Below are positions 1 through 8,526 of a stretch of DNA of 37,820 bases, piece after piece; the stretch's first letter is position 1, and each line of letters starts with the position of its first letter. This stretch comes from a virus: IMG/VR virus record IMGVR_UViG_3300034110_000680, positions 1-37,820 of that record; one strand, written 5' to 3'. The notes below the pieces were generated by a model. That model was not told where the DNA came from. It ran no database searches and worked only from the letters and a program-made list of their open reading frames with translations. A program made the translations under genes and the position numbers.

Positions 1-127
1 CGAAGCATTCGGTCCCGTTGTAAACGTCGTAAATGTGGCAGTTGTCCACCGTTACCCCGCCGCCGTTGCTGATCGCCGAGGCGTTGCACTGGCGGATGAC
101 GCAATCGGTGATCGTCTGACTGCCAAG
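1..127. repeat. Left copy of 127-bp exact terminal repeat (circular contig overlap)
   Basis: Bases 1-127 are identical to 37694-37820. The tail spike gene reads through without interruption when the two copies are merged. 127 is a common assembler k-mer size, so this is most simply the overlap left when a circular molecule is assembled, not a biological terminal repeat. Confidence 0.93.
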
Positions 128-874
128 TTCCGTGCCGCCCCCGCTCCAGATGCACTCGCCCCGCCAGTTGTCGAACTCGCAGAACTCGATGACGATGCCG
201 GTGGTCTGGAACTCGGAGGAAAGAGCGATGCCTTTGTGGGTGACATCCCAGCCGTTAGGGGATGACCCATAGGACGGTTGCCCCGCGAAAGTGTCCACGC
301 TCGCCCCGCCGCTGGCGCGGAAGCCCCGCCATTTGATGTTCGCGACATTCGACGAACCGCCGACACGCGAGAACAGCCCGCCCCGCAGAAGTATCGCCCC
401 GCTCGGATCGGCGTTGCCTTTCGAGCGGAAGAAGAAGCGGGTTTTGTTCGCGCCGTCGCCTTCGAGGGTGACGTTGGAGAAGTCGATATTGAAGCAGTAT
501 CCGGGGCTGGCCCATGGGCCGGTCGGCGCGACGCGGTAGTCGCCTTCCGGGAAATAGACGGTCACGGGCGCGTTCGCATTGGCCAGCGTCCACGCCTTCG
601 CCGCCGCGATGGCCTCGCGGATGTCGAGCGTGGAGTCCAGTTTGCCGGTGATGTCCGCGCCGTAATCGGTAACGTCGAAAACTTCGCCTCCAAGGAGCGG
701 TGCATAGGCCGCCGTCTCGGCGGGCATCTCCGAGGCATATTGGCCGGCGTCGATGAAAACCGGTGGCGAAGGCCTGTCTGGACTCGTGTTGAGCGATGAG
801 TAGCCCAGGAAGCCGCCGATGATGGCGACCGCTCCAAGGCCCATGCTGCGGATGGTGTTTGCTCCGAGTTTCAT
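1..874 (-). CDS. Tail spike, pectate-lyase-like beta-helix, N-terminal part (gene continues at 37693)
   Basis: This is the start of a 690-aa protein whose remainder lies at 36495-37693. Reading from ATG at 874 stays open to base 1 and continues in frame across the circular join. The N-terminus has a hydrophobic stretch at about residues 9-25 (MGLGAVAIIGGFLGY), then a short linker. A block follows around DVTDYGADITG and REAIAAAKAW, as in the Pectate_lyase_3 / phage tail spike superfamily, where YGA-D-x-T and an AI-A helix precede a right-handed beta-helix. Such proteins bind and often cut surface polysaccharide. It starts 1 base after the stop of the upstream lectin-like gene, in the late leftward operon. 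The membrane-like N-terminus is odd for a tail-attached protein. Depolymerase activity is inferred; catalytic residues could not be assigned. Confidence 0.85.
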   Translation of the reverse strand, partial: MKLGANTIRSMGLGAVAIIGGFLGYSSLNTSPDRPSPPVFIDAGQYASEMPAETAAYAPLLGGEVFDVTDYGADITGKLDSTLDIREAIAAAKAWTLANANAPVTVYFPEGDYRVAPTGPWASPGYCFNIDFSNVTLEGDGANKTRFFFRSKGNADPSGAILLRGGLFSRVGGSSNVANIKWRGFRASGGASVDTFAGQPSYGSSPNGWDVTHKGIALSSEFQTTGIVIEFCEFDNWRGECIWSGGGTELGSQTITDCVIRQCNASAISNGGGVTVDNCHIYDVYNGTECF

Positions 875-875
875 C

Positions 876-1598
876 TTAGATCGTGATTCCCCACTTGGCG
901 GCCTTTTCCGTTTGCGCGGCCTGCCAGTCCACGTCGGCGAGGTGGGTGTTCCATACCAGCAACTCGAAGAGGTCGGCCAGCGGCGATTCGTTGAACAATC
1001 CCGGGCGGCCAATGGTAAGCTCGCCCCAATCCGCAGAAGCGGGGCTGCCGTCCGCGATGTCGGTGGTGCCGTTGAAATAGAGCGTGGTGGTGGCACTGGC
1101 GCTGACCCGCATGGTCAGGATGCCCACGGTGTTCGTGGCGGCGACGGCGGAATTGCGCACGGCATTGCCATTGATGAACACGCAGGCCGACGCCCGGCTG
1201 ATGTTCATGAGCGAGTTCGCGCCGATCGCGTTTAGAATCCGGTTGTCGCCGCTGCTGTTCTGCTTCGCGATGAGCATGATGGTGTAGGGCCGCGTGAGGG
1301 TCAGCCCGGTCACCGTGTTGTAGCCCTTCGTCCCGCTCTCCATGTCCAGCGCGGCGAGCCCGTTCTGCGTCGCGTCGCTCCTCGTCCCTCCGACGAGGTT
1401 CTCCACCATGTGGTGGCCGTTGCCGGATCGGTCTTCGATTCGCGCGACGGTGCCGTTGTTGGCGGTCGGTGAACCGCCCGAAGAGGCGTCGAACATGGAC
1501 GCGACGTAGGATGCGTCGATGTGCAGGATCGGCTCGGGGTAGGATGTCCCCACCGCCGCGACGCGGAGCATTCCGCATTGGAGAGATACGCCGTTCAT
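876..1598 (-). CDS. LamG/concanavalin-A-like tail appendage protein
   Basis: A 240-aa protein with the pattern of a laminin-G/ConA-like jelly roll: HIDASY near residue 27, an IEDRSGNGHH block near 54-63, then beta-rich segments ending in a DLFELLVWNTHL strand and a short helix before the C-terminus. Phage proteins with this fold usually bind glycans or decorate tail fibres. It sits between the long fibre gene and the tail spike gene and is very tightly spaced with both, so it probably belongs to the receptor-binding apparatus. The fold assignment is from sequence pattern only. Alternative: a capsid or tail decoration protein. Confidence 0.6.
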   Translation of the reverse strand: MNGVSLQCGMLRVAAVGTSYPEPILHIDASYVASMFDASSGGSPTANNGTVARIEDRSGNGHHMVENLVGGTRSDATQNGLAALDMESGTKGYNTVTGLTLTRPYTIMLIAKQNSSGDNRILNAIGANSLMNISRASACVFINGNAVRNSAVAATNTVGILTMRVSASATTTLYFNGTTDIADGSPASADWGELTIGRPGLFNESPLADLFELLVWNTHLADVDWQAAQTEKAAKWGITI

Positions 1599-1601
1599 CG
1601 G

Positions 1602-3086
1602 TTAAATTTCAAGGGTGTTGACCCAAACGCGGAGATCGGTGCCGCTGCGCTTCACGCTGATTTCAAACAAGTCGTTAGCCGCCAATCCAGCAATGTCGGC
1701 GAGCGCCCCGCCCATGACGCGGACGGTCAGGCCCGAATGCGCCAGCGCGACGGTGTAGGTGCCGCTGCCTCCCATGATGCCGCTCAGGCTGGCGGATTGG
1801 CCGTCGCCGAGGTTGGACAGGGTGATCGTGGTATTGTGGGCGAGCGTGAGGGTCGGCTGGGTCGTGGTTGAAATGTCCCACGCGATCCCCGTCGAAGATG
1901 TCAACGCGACCGGGATGAGGTAGTCCGTGACGAGCTTCTTCTCCCCGGCCGGGCGGACGCTGACGATCAGCGCGGAACCGTCGGCAAAGTTCGTTGTGCC
2001 GTCCCCCGCGCTGGAGAGCAGCGTGGCGGGGAACGTCCAGTTCCCGGACGACACGGAAGGCGTGGCGGAAAGCTGCCAGATCTGGTAATTGCCCGCGGTG
2101 GACTGGACCAGGATCTTGTCGCTCTTGCTGACCAGCAGAAGCTGCGAAGCCATGTCGATCCCGCCAGCGGTCACGCCGTCAAGGTAAAGGTTCGTCGCGC
2201 TGGTCTGGGTGGCGTTGTCCCAGCGGAGTTCACCTGCTGCCGGGGTCGCGGTGATCGCCCCGGTGTCCGCTGTCCATTCGCCGATCACTGGAAATCCGTA
2301 GTCACCCATTGAGGCGTCGGTGATGATGTAATACGTGTTCGCGTCCGGTGTTCCGACCGCCGCATAACCGGCTTTCGTGATCCCCACGATGTTGTAAATC
2401 TCAGTGCCGCCTGTAAGCCCGGTGATGTCGGAGGAAATCTTAGCGTCAAGAGCGGACTGCAAATCAGTCTGATCCCCGAGCGTGCCGGTGATGCTGCCCC
2501 AGGTCCCGCCGCCGCCACCGCCGCCCGCCGCGCTGATCACGTAGGGGTCGGCCGCCGTTCCCGTGCCGGTCAAGGTCACGTTGGTCCCTTCGGCAATCCG
2601 CCCGTTGATCGTGGTGACGGTCGCAGCGTTTCCGGTGGTCGATTGGTTGAACGTCGGCCAGGTGAACGTGCCGGACGAGAAGTTTCCGCTCAGGGGGGTG
2701 CCTAGAGCGGGCGTGGTAAGGGTCTTGTTGGAGAGCGTCTGCGTGCCGGTCAGCGTGACGTAGCTGGAAAGGTCTTGGTCGCCGGTATTGGTTCCCGAGT
2801 GAGTCCCGCCGTTGAGCGTGGTGCTAGCGGAAATGGCGAGCGTAGCCCCGCTGGTCTGCGTAACGTCCGCGAACTGATCGAGCGTGCCGGAAACAAGAGC
2901 GTCGCCCGTGCCCGATGCCGTGACGAACTCAAGCGCTGTCCCTCCCGAGTTGACCCGCACGAACTTTAGCCCCTGCCCGGTGTAGCTGCTAGGCGTATCC
3001 GTGAGAGCGGTAAAGGTTGCCGCCCCGTCAGCACCGGCTGGCCCGCGTGCGGCGGTGTCGAGATTGATCGTGATGGTTTCGGCCAT
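1602..3086 (-). CDS. Tail fibre / tail appendage protein
   Basis: A 494-aa protein of low complexity rich in Thr, Gly, Ser and Ala. The N-terminus has a short collagen-like GPAGADGAA segment (about residues 15-23). It is followed by features common in phage tail appendage proteins: GGTHSGTNTGDQ (about 93-104) and TGTQTLSNKTLTTPALGTP (about 112-130). A glycine run lies near 190. The C-terminal third is beta-rich. The start context is TTTAAGCC-ATG with no Shine-Dalgarno. It lies between the small baseplate-type gene and the lectin-like gene. Role as a fibre is inferred from composition and position. Confidence 0.75.
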   Translation of the reverse strand: MAETITINLDTAARGPAGADGAATFTALTDTPSSYTGQGLKFVRVNSGGTALEFVTASGTGDALVSGTLDQFADVTQTSGATLAISASTTLNGGTHSGTNTGDQDLSSYVTLTGTQTLSNKTLTTPALGTPLSGNFSSGTFTWPTFNQSTTGNAATVTTINGRIAEGTNVTLTGTGTAADPYVISAAGGGGGGGTWGSITGTLGDQTDLQSALDAKISSDITGLTGGTEIYNIVGITKAGYAAVGTPDANTYYIITDASMGDYGFPVIGEWTADTGAITATPAAGELRWDNATQTSATNLYLDGVTAGGIDMASQLLLVSKSDKILVQSTAGNYQIWQLSATPSVSSGNWTFPATLLSSAGDGTTNFADGSALIVSVRPAGEKKLVTDYLIPVALTSSTGIAWDISTTTQPTLTLAHNTTITLSNLGDGQSASLSGIMGGSGTYTVALAHSGLTVRVMGGALADIAGLAANDLFEISVKRSGTDLRVWVNTLEI

Positions 3087-3089
3087 GGC

Positions 3090-3437
3090 TTAAAGTGTGA
3101 GGTCGGTTTCGACGGGGAGTGTGCCTTTGAGATAGGTTTTGACCCGGCCCGCGTCGTCCGTGGTCTGGATCGCCCATGAGTAGTAACCGGCAGCGAGAGT
3201 CAGCGGGGAGATAGCCTCAACCCGGAACTCCCATGCGTCAGCGTCTTCAATCGTGATGTCACCGTCCGCGCTGGTCAGGTCGAGCGCGGCGGTGGTTGCG
3301 CCAGCAAGCCAGAACGACATTTGCACCGACGCCAGCGGGTCGTCTAGCTCGGTCCCGGTCGATGTCATCGTGACACTCAGGCCGTCCCAAGTGTCACCCT
3401 TTACCACCGGGTCTAGTTGTGCAATGGCGCAAGGCAT
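3090..3437 (-). CDS. Small baseplate/appendage-type protein
   Basis: A 115-aa protein rich in beta-strand, with a KGDTWDGLSVTM block near residues 13-24, an LASVQMSFW block near 36-44 and a C-terminal LKGTLPVETDLTL strand. This resembles the short beta-sandwich N-terminal domains of siphovirus baseplate upper proteins, in which a property (here Ala, Leu, Asp-rich) is set up for a fibre attached downstream. It is followed after two bases by the fibre gene. The start reads CTAACC-ATG. Function is inferred from resemblance and position; I cannot name a specific family. Confidence 0.55.
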   Translation of the reverse strand: MPCAIAQLDPVVKGDTWDGLSVTMTSTGTELDDPLASVQMSFWLAGATTAALDLTSADGDITIEDADAWEFRVEAISPLTLAAGYYSWAIQTTDDAGRVKTYLKGTLPVETDLTL

Positions 3438-3439
3438 GG

Positions 3440-4285
3440 TTAGGCGATTCCGATGATGGTGACCTTTAGAACGGAAGCGGCGTCGGCTGTGAACTCGATT
3501 GGATCAGTGTTGAACGGGCCGATCAGCGTTTCAGCGTTGGCCAAAAGCTTCACCTCTTCGTTATACATCCGGCCCCAATCGTTCGTGCTGATTGCAATGT
3601 CGGTCGCGCCGGAAAGGTGCGTGATTTCGATACCCTTTAGGTCTGTAATGGTCGGCAGCGCTACGCCCTGGTAATCCTCGCTGTCGTAGGTCTGCCCCGC
3701 GATCCGGTAAATCTTCGTTGGCTGAACTCCTGCCGTCGTGTTGATGGAACTCACGATTGCCGAAACGCCAAGTCCTGCCGCGATGGCAATGTTAAGCGTC
3801 GGGTCATTCGCGGCGGGGGTGGTCCTGGTCAGCGTGAGATCAGCACCAGCAACTCCCAGCGTGTAAAGCGCCGTAACCGCATCACCCTGCGTCTGGTCAA
3901 TCGCGTCGAGGATCGCGTCGGCAATCAGCGCGGCGGTCGTATGGTCAACGGTGTTAAGCGCAACCGTGATCGGGTAGGCGACCCCCGCCATGGTGATCGT
4001 AACCGCGAGGTTGCCGTTTGCCGTGCATCCGGCGGCGGCGACGACGTTTGCCGTTTCGACTTGAGCCGTTCCAGCCGTTGCGCCCGTTACCGCCCCGGTG
4101 TGCGCATCGAGCGTGACGGTATCGCCAACGGCAATCTCCATCTTGACGACGTAACCCACATTACAGTTTGGGAGCGTGACTATGGTGTCGTTTGCCCCGA
4201 TTGTAAGCGTTCCAGTTACACCCTCGCCGTCGTGCGAAGCAAAAGCCCGCAATCCGTGGTTGGCGGCAGCCGATAGAATTGCCAT
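3440..4285 (-). CDS. Putative tail/virion structural protein
   Basis: A 281-aa Ala/Thr/Val-rich protein with no recognised motif. The middle (about 75-185) has alternating short beta-strands with VTITMAGVAYPITV and LADAILDAIDQT-like elements, a pattern seen in Ig-like or tail-associated structural domains. The C-terminus (NDWGRMYNEEVKLLANAETLIGPFNTDPIEF) looks like a compact globular end. It lies in the tail tip section between two other structural genes. Function unknown; virion role inferred from location. Confidence 0.5.
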   Translation of the reverse strand: MAILSAAANHGLRAFASHDGEGVTGTLTIGANDTIVTLPNCNVGYVVKMEIAVGDTVTLDAHTGAVTGATAGTAQVETANVVAAAGCTANGNLAVTITMAGVAYPITVALNTVDHTTAALIADAILDAIDQTQGDAVTALYTLGVAGADLTLTRTTPAANDPTLNIAIAAGLGVSAIVSSINTTAGVQPTKIYRIAGQTYDSEDYQGVALPTITDLKGIEITHLSGATDIAISTNDWGRMYNEEVKLLANAETLIGPFNTDPIEFTADAASVLKVTIIGIA

Positions 4286-4327
4286 GCCCGGAATGTTCCG
4301 CCCGGCTTGCGAATGTCAATTAGACCG

Positions 4328-5416
4328 TCAAACGTCATCCTGCGTGATGAAGTCAGCAAAGCCCGGAACGTCCTCGTCCCAGTCGCCAGTATTCGATGTT
4401 CCGCCTGTCACAGAAACAATGGAACCGTCAACGATATTGATCGTTAGCGAAATATCGCTTCCGACGTTCGGAGTATGGTAAAAGTTGATCGCCCCATGAA
4501 CTCCCGCAATACCCTTGGTTATCGACGTGACCAGCCCGTCCACACTGGAAAGATCAAGCATCCGAACGCTCGACTCGCTGGAATCGTAGCCGTTGCCGCG
4601 AATCTCGATTTCGTCGTCACCATCGGCGGCATTTACCCGGACTTGCGGCGATGAAGCCTTCTCCTTGACCCCTCGAAACTTGATCGTGTCCGTCAGCGGG
4701 TCTTCTGGCTTGATTATGGGTTTCCCGCTACCCGTAAGTTGCTCAAGTGTCCTTAGGTCGTAGGTGTCACCTGCCGAAATCCTCCCTGCGTAAATCTCGA
4801 TCTCGCCGCCAATGTTCTTAAGCTCCGGGAGATTCGGGCGAATCACAATCGGGCCGCCTTGTTGGATTTGCGTAACCGTCACAACCTCCGGGTCGCCCGC
4901 TATTTCAATGTTGGCAATCGGATAGTAAAGGTCGCCGGTAACCGATGCGTCAGGGGGCTGGTAGTGCGTTCCAGCTTCGGGCGTATTCGCAACCACGATT
5001 GTCGGCGCGACTGTGATGATCTCCTTGTTGGAGCTTTCGACTCGGCAGTAAACCGTTTGCCCGTCTGCGATCTCAAACTCGGGAGCCTCTTCCTCATCCA
5101 AGGCGGTAAGATCCGGCGCGGTCGGCATCCAATCCTTGACCGGCTCCGTAGCGTCCGAATCGGGGTTGACGTTACGGACATAGCCGGGGCGGATCTTGCA
5201 AAACCACGCTTCTTCGGTTGTGTCGTATCGAACACCGTAAACCTTGAATTGAATGACATCGCGCGCCCCGCCGCCATAAACGGGCGTTTGCACCCGGTCG
5301 GAAAGGTCAACCAGTCGCCGGATTGAGTCCTCAACCCATCGCGCCCAATTCAGGCTGGGAGGCTCGCCTTTCTTGGCTCGCTGCGCCGGGTTTCTGGAAA
5401 TCGGTGTCCGTGCCAT
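4328..5416 (-). CDS. Tail tip-region structural protein, unknown function
   Basis: A 362-aa acidic protein. The N-terminus (about 1-45) is basic and helical; the middle contains YGVRYDTTEEAWFCKIRPGYVRN and many short strands; the C-terminal 100 residues are Gly/Asp-rich and probably beta. No catalytic motif seen. It lies between the 275-aa gene upstream and the 281-aa gene downstream, all after the tape measure gene, where lambda-like phages carry distal tail and tail tip (hub) proteins. The start is TTGAACC-ATG, without a Shine-Dalgarno sequence. A hub or baseplate role is plausible but not shown. Confidence 0.5.
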   Translation of the reverse strand: MARTPISRNPAQRAKKGEPPSLNWARWVEDSIRRLVDLSDRVQTPVYGGGARDVIQFKVYGVRYDTTEEAWFCKIRPGYVRNVNPDSDATEPVKDWMPTAPDLTALDEEEAPEFEIADGQTVYCRVESSNKEIITVAPTIVVANTPEAGTHYQPPDASVTGDLYYPIANIEIAGDPEVVTVTQIQQGGPIVIRPNLPELKNIGGEIEIYAGRISAGDTYDLRTLEQLTGSGKPIIKPEDPLTDTIKFRGVKEKASSPQVRVNAADGDDEIEIRGNGYDSSESSVRMLDLSSVDGLVTSITKGIAGVHGAINFYHTPNVGSDISLTINIVDGSIVSVTGGTSNTGDWDEDVPGFADFITQDDV

Positions 5417-5419
5417 GGT

Positions 5420-6247
5420 TCAATCAACGTAAAGCTTTTCGATCACGACACCCGGAACAAAGCGCCACGTCAGGGTGTTGGAGGATGCGTTGGAGCTTCT
5501 TTCGTCGCTCAGGTCCACAAGCTGCCACCATCCTTCTTCGGTTGGCTCCGGTGGAGATCCGGGCGGGTCGTCCTGCTTGCCAAGGTCGGCAATTTCTGTG
5601 TTGGTCAGCCCGCCAGCGTTTGCGGTGGCGCGGGTCCATTCGTAGGATGCCGCGTCGTATTCCCTCAGCCCCTTGGTAACGATGATGTCCCACCACGCGG
5701 CATTGGTCGCGTTGTCGATCCATCCGCCAACTCCCACGATTTCCTCGTCATTGGAGTTACGGATCACCCGGTAATTGGCTGCCGACGTTCCGGTTGCATA
5801 TGCCTCCTTAAGCAAGAGCGCCACGAACGACTCGCGAACAACCGCGTTCGCCGCTTCCATGTCGCTGATGAATTTCGGATGCTCCGTGATCGAGCGGCGG
5901 TAAACCACGCCGCGCAGGCTATACGTGATCTCGCGGTCGTAACTGTATTCCCCCTCTGCCGTGTATCCGGTGAAAGTGACCGCAACCGTTGTGATCCCTC
6001 CGGGGTTGTCTTGAGACTCGAAAGAGTCAACCTGTAGGTCGGCAAACGCTGCCGGGAGGTCGCTGCAAAGGGTCGTAATGGGGGTTCCCTTGGCCAGCTT
6101 CGATTGGATGAACGGATTGCTCAGTGAGTTCTTGAGACAAGAGAACGTCCGCCTAGCCGTTGAGAGCCCCTCGGCATCGCGGGAAAGAAAAAGGTCCGGC
6201 CCTGGTGCCAGTTGGCCAACTTGTAAACCGTGGATTTTAGCGCTCAT
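5420..6247 (-). CDS. Distal tail-region protein, unknown function
   Basis: A 275-aa protein translated with ATGA overlap from the end of the tape measure gene, the usual slot of distal tail proteins (Dit) in siphoviruses. It has mixed alpha/beta composition with Trp-rich parts (VGGWIDNATNAAWWDIIV, EEGWWQLVDLS). The C-terminus ends FVPGVVIEKLYVD. A proline-rich linker (PPGSPPEPTEEG) lies near 230. I recognise no domain. Its place directly after the tape measure suggests it caps or joins the tail tube, by inference only. Confidence 0.5.
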   Translation of the reverse strand: MSAKIHGLQVGQLAPGPDLFLSRDAEGLSTARRTFSCLKNSLSNPFIQSKLAKGTPITTLCSDLPAAFADLQVDSFESQDNPGGITTVAVTFTGYTAEGEYSYDREITYSLRGVVYRRSITEHPKFISDMEAANAVVRESFVALLLKEAYATGTSAANYRVIRNSNDEEIVGVGGWIDNATNAAWWDIIVTKGLREYDAASYEWTRATANAGGLTNTEIADLGKQDDPPGSPPEPTEEGWWQLVDLSDERSSNASSNTLTWRFVPGVVIEKLYVD

Positions 6248-7287
6248 GCCCAGCCGGTGCGTTTATTGGTGAGTGTTTGCAAAAGCGCGATCTGCCGTGA
6301 CCCCTGCTCGATCAGCTTCGCGCCCGAGTTGTCGGCCTGCTTGTTCCCGCCGAATCCGAAGATGCCTTTGAGAACGCTTCCGGCGCTGATTCCCTCCGTA
6401 AATCCTTCCGCGAAGATGCGGCCAAGCTCTTTGAACTTGCTCGTAAAGTCGAGGGTGTCGCCCATGTGTCCGGGGTTCAGGACGGCGCGGATGGTGTTTG
6501 TTAGCGTCGTGGTGTCGAGCTTGAGCGTTTCCATCAAGGTCTTGCCCCAATCGTTCCCGACCGCCGCCGTGAGCGCGTCGCTGATGTTTAGCGCGGCTTC
6601 CCGCTTCACCATTTGCCAGCGCCCGAGGTCGTCGCCCAACCGCTCGATTGCATCGGTAGACTTGGCGACTCGCTCGGCAACCGTTCCGACGTTTGACCGG
6701 GCTTCCTCCATGCCCCCGTTAAAGTCGCTGAAAAACCGAATCAGCTTGTAACCCATGCGAGCACCGAAAAGGTCAGCCATGATGCCCTCTAGCCCTTCAA
6801 AATCGGCGGGGAGATTAGCAACCGTCTTGCCCAGAAGCTCAAACGATTGACTCAGCGAGAGATCCCGGAAATCCCCGCCAATCAATCCCAGCTTGTGCAG
6901 CGCGTCGCGGGCTGGCCCCGCTTCCGATCTGGCGTCAAAAAGGTTCTTGGCGAGGGTGGAAAGAATGCGGGAGGTATCGTTAGCCTCCGCGCCAGAAAGG
7001 CGAAGCGCTTCTTCCAGAACGACAAGCTCGGCAACCCCCACCTTGGTCTGGTTGCTCATGTCGTAGAGTCCGCCAACCCAATCCATCATTTCGTTCATGC
7101 TGTCCGGGATCGCCGTTAGAACGCGCCCCATCATGTCGGTCATGCCAGCGCCGACTTGCCGCGCCGCCCCGATGCCGACTTGCCGCATCCCGCGCATGGT
7201 GCCGGTGAACAGGCTGTTGATCGCCTTCATCCCCGCTTTCACGGGCGAGGCGTCGAATGATACTTTGAGGGTGGTTCCGATTGCCAT
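6244..7287 (-). CDS. Short tape measure protein
   Basis: A 347-aa, mostly helical protein rich in Ala, Gly, Leu and Met, with the N-terminal pattern typical of tape measure proteins (KVSFDASPVKAGMKAI, followed by long amphipathic helices to about residue 250). The tape measure sets tail length and is ejected with DNA. It lies just after the G/GT-type chaperone gene and its frameshift extension, exactly as in lambda-like tail operons. At about 0.15 nm per residue it predicts a tail near 52 nm, which is short for a siphovirus. The C-terminus (FGFGGNKQADNSGAKLIEQ) is low complexity. The start is CTAGCC-ATG; an AAGGA lies about 9 bases upstream. Confidence 0.8.
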   Translation of the reverse strand: MAIGTTLKVSFDASPVKAGMKAINSLFTGTMRGMRQVGIGAARQVGAGMTDMMGRVLTAIPDSMNEMMDWVGGLYDMSNQTKVGVAELVVLEEALRLSGAEANDTSRILSTLAKNLFDARSEAGPARDALHKLGLIGGDFRDLSLSQSFELLGKTVANLPADFEGLEGIMADLFGARMGYKLIRFFSDFNGGMEEARSNVGTVAERVAKSTDAIERLGDDLGRWQMVKREAALNISDALTAAVGNDWGKTLMETLKLDTTTLTNTIRAVLNPGHMGDTLDFTSKFKELGRIFAEGFTEGISAGSVLKGIFGFGGNKQADNSGAKLIEQGSRQIALLQTLTNKRTGWA

Positions 7288-7289
7288 GG

Positions 7290-7921
7290 CTAGAGTCCTT
7301 CGATGATTACTTCCCGGTTTGCGAGTTGCTCGAACTCATCAACAATTTCCGCCGACGCTTCCGGCCAGAACTTCCATTTCAGGCGTGCTCCGTTGCGAAT
7401 GGCGTTGGCGTGGAAAAGCTGCATGATTCCGGCTTCTGATAGATCCCAAAACGGTTCCGAAACTCCCAGCGTGCGGGCAAGCGATGGCAGCCCTACGCGG
7501 TCGCCTCCTTCGATGTAATAGGCGAGGTCTGAGGGTTCAGCGACGTAACCGGCTTTCCCGGCTCCTCGCTTTCAAATGCGGCGGCCTGGAACCGCTCAAA
7601 CGCTGGCAAAAGGTATTCGTCGCGAAACTTCTCAATCGCCTTGTCAGGCAGCCCGCAAATGAAAAGCCGGACTGATTGCTCCCATTGATCCTGCGGCATT
7701 TGAACCGCCGCCTTCCGCTCGTCAGGAAACAGGGTGAGAACGTGGAGAATCTCGCCAAGGTTGAAGTCATCACCCAAATCGCGGATTGAGCTTCCAAACA
7801 TCGGGTTGCCCCGCGTGGTGAGAAGCAATCGAGCCGGGGCGGAAAGCGGGCGGAATGCGATTCCTTGGACTTCGCCCCCGGTGTCGAAAAGCGCCTGCTG
7901 CAATAGTTCGTTACGTGTCAT
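7290..7921 (-). CDS. Tail assembly chaperone, G-T fusion made by -1 ribosomal frameshift
   Basis: The 142-aa frame ends at 7493, but a -1 slip at 7553-7559 opens a second frame that runs to TAG at 7290-7292, just in front of the tape measure start. The fusion would have 123 residues of the shared part and 87 from the second frame, 210 aa in total. The extension reads AGYVAEPSDLAYYIEGGDRV at its start and is Leu/Ala/Glu-rich. In lambda, gpG and gpGT bind the tape measure and tail tube protein during assembly and must be made in a fixed ratio. Position and slip site match that case exactly. The T part has no good start codon of its own in a sensible place, so frameshifting is the best explanation. 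Confidence 0.75.
7493..7921 (-). CDS. Tail assembly chaperone G-type protein (zero-frame product)
   Basis: A 142-aa acidic protein with a helical N-terminus (MTRNELLQQALFDTGGEVQGIAFRPLSAPARLLLTT) and an internal helix-rich section to about 115, followed by EEPGKPVTSLNPQTSPITS. This is the shorter product of the G/GT pair. It is coupled to the gene upstream (stop at 7925, start at 7921). Residues 1-123 are shared with the frameshift product. Size and gene order fit lambda gpG. Assigned by position plus the slip site rather than by residue identity. Confidence 0.7.
   Translation of the reverse strand: MTRNELLQQALFDTGGEVQGIAFRPLSAPARLLLTTRGNPMFGSSIRDLGDDFNLGEILHVLTLFPDERKAAVQMPQDQWEQSVRLFICGLPDKAIEKFRDEYLLPAFERFQAAAFESEEPGKPVTSLNPQTSPITSKEATA
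7553..7559 (-). promoter_or_regulatory. Slippery heptamer GGGAAAG for -1 frameshifting
   Basis: On the minus strand the codons CCG GGA AAG CCG contain G-GGA-AAG, in the X XXY YYZ arrangement with GGA and AAG as zero-frame codons. This heptamer is the same one used in the lambda G-T frameshift. A -1 slip gives GGG AAA GCC and enters the open frame ending at 7290. I did not find an obvious stem-loop just downstream. Confidence 0.75.
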
Positions 7922-7924
7922 GTG

Positions 7925-8506
7925 TCATGCGCCCTCAAGACGGGCTAGGATTTCGTTTCGGATCGGTCGGGAAAGGTTTGCGTCGATGATGGCGTGCGCC
8001 CTGCCGCGTGTTTGCATCACTTGATGCTTCGCCGCCTTGAACTCCAAAAAGGCAAGGTTCCGGCAGTCGATGAATGCGAAAACGTATCCGGCCAGGTCGT
8101 CCGCGAATGCGGTGACGAAATCCGGGATATGCGCGAGACGGGTTGGCATTCCCGGCTTTGCTTTGCTGCGCTCTGCCAAGTAGTCGTGAGCGTATCCAAT
8201 CCAATCGTCGGGGGTGGAAACTCCCTGAGGGCGCTCGCGGATAAACGCCATGAGCCAAGCAAACGGGTGATTCCCGGCCAGTCCGGCAGGATTGTTCCAC
8301 CCTTCCATTAGATCCCCGATCTGGTGCTTCCCGTCGATGCTTTGCGAAAGCAGCATGAACCGCCCGTAACTCTTTCCGTCGTCCTTGTGGATGATGTGGC
8401 AGGGCCGGTGCGGGTCCATTGGAATCCCCAGCGCCATGATTGCGGCGGCAAGGTTGATGTCTCCGGTCCCGGTGGCTAGGATGCCGTTCTCGGGGTGGTG
8501 TGTCAT
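7925..8506 (-). CDS. Putative tail-region protein, unknown function
   Basis: A 193-aa mixed alpha/beta protein: HRPCHIIHKDDGKSYGRFM near residues 33-51, an aromatic FAWLMAFI stretch near 83-90, IPDFVTAFADDLAGYVFAFIDCRN near 125-150, and a basic C-terminus. I recognise no family. It lies between the candidate tail tube gene and the tail chaperone pair, a position where phages often carry a tail completion or minor structural protein. The start reads GAAACC-ATG. Confidence 0.5.
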   Translation of the reverse strand: MTHHPENGILATGTGDINLAAAIMALGIPMDPHRPCHIIHKDDGKSYGRFMLLSQSIDGKHQIGDLMEGWNNPAGLAGNHPFAWLMAFIRERPQGVSTPDDWIGYAHDYLAERSKAKPGMPTRLAHIPDFVTAFADDLAGYVFAFIDCRNLAFLEFKAAKHQVMQTRGRAHAIIDANLSRPIRNEILARLEGA

Positions 8507-8526
8507 GGTTTCTCGGGTGTCGCGGG

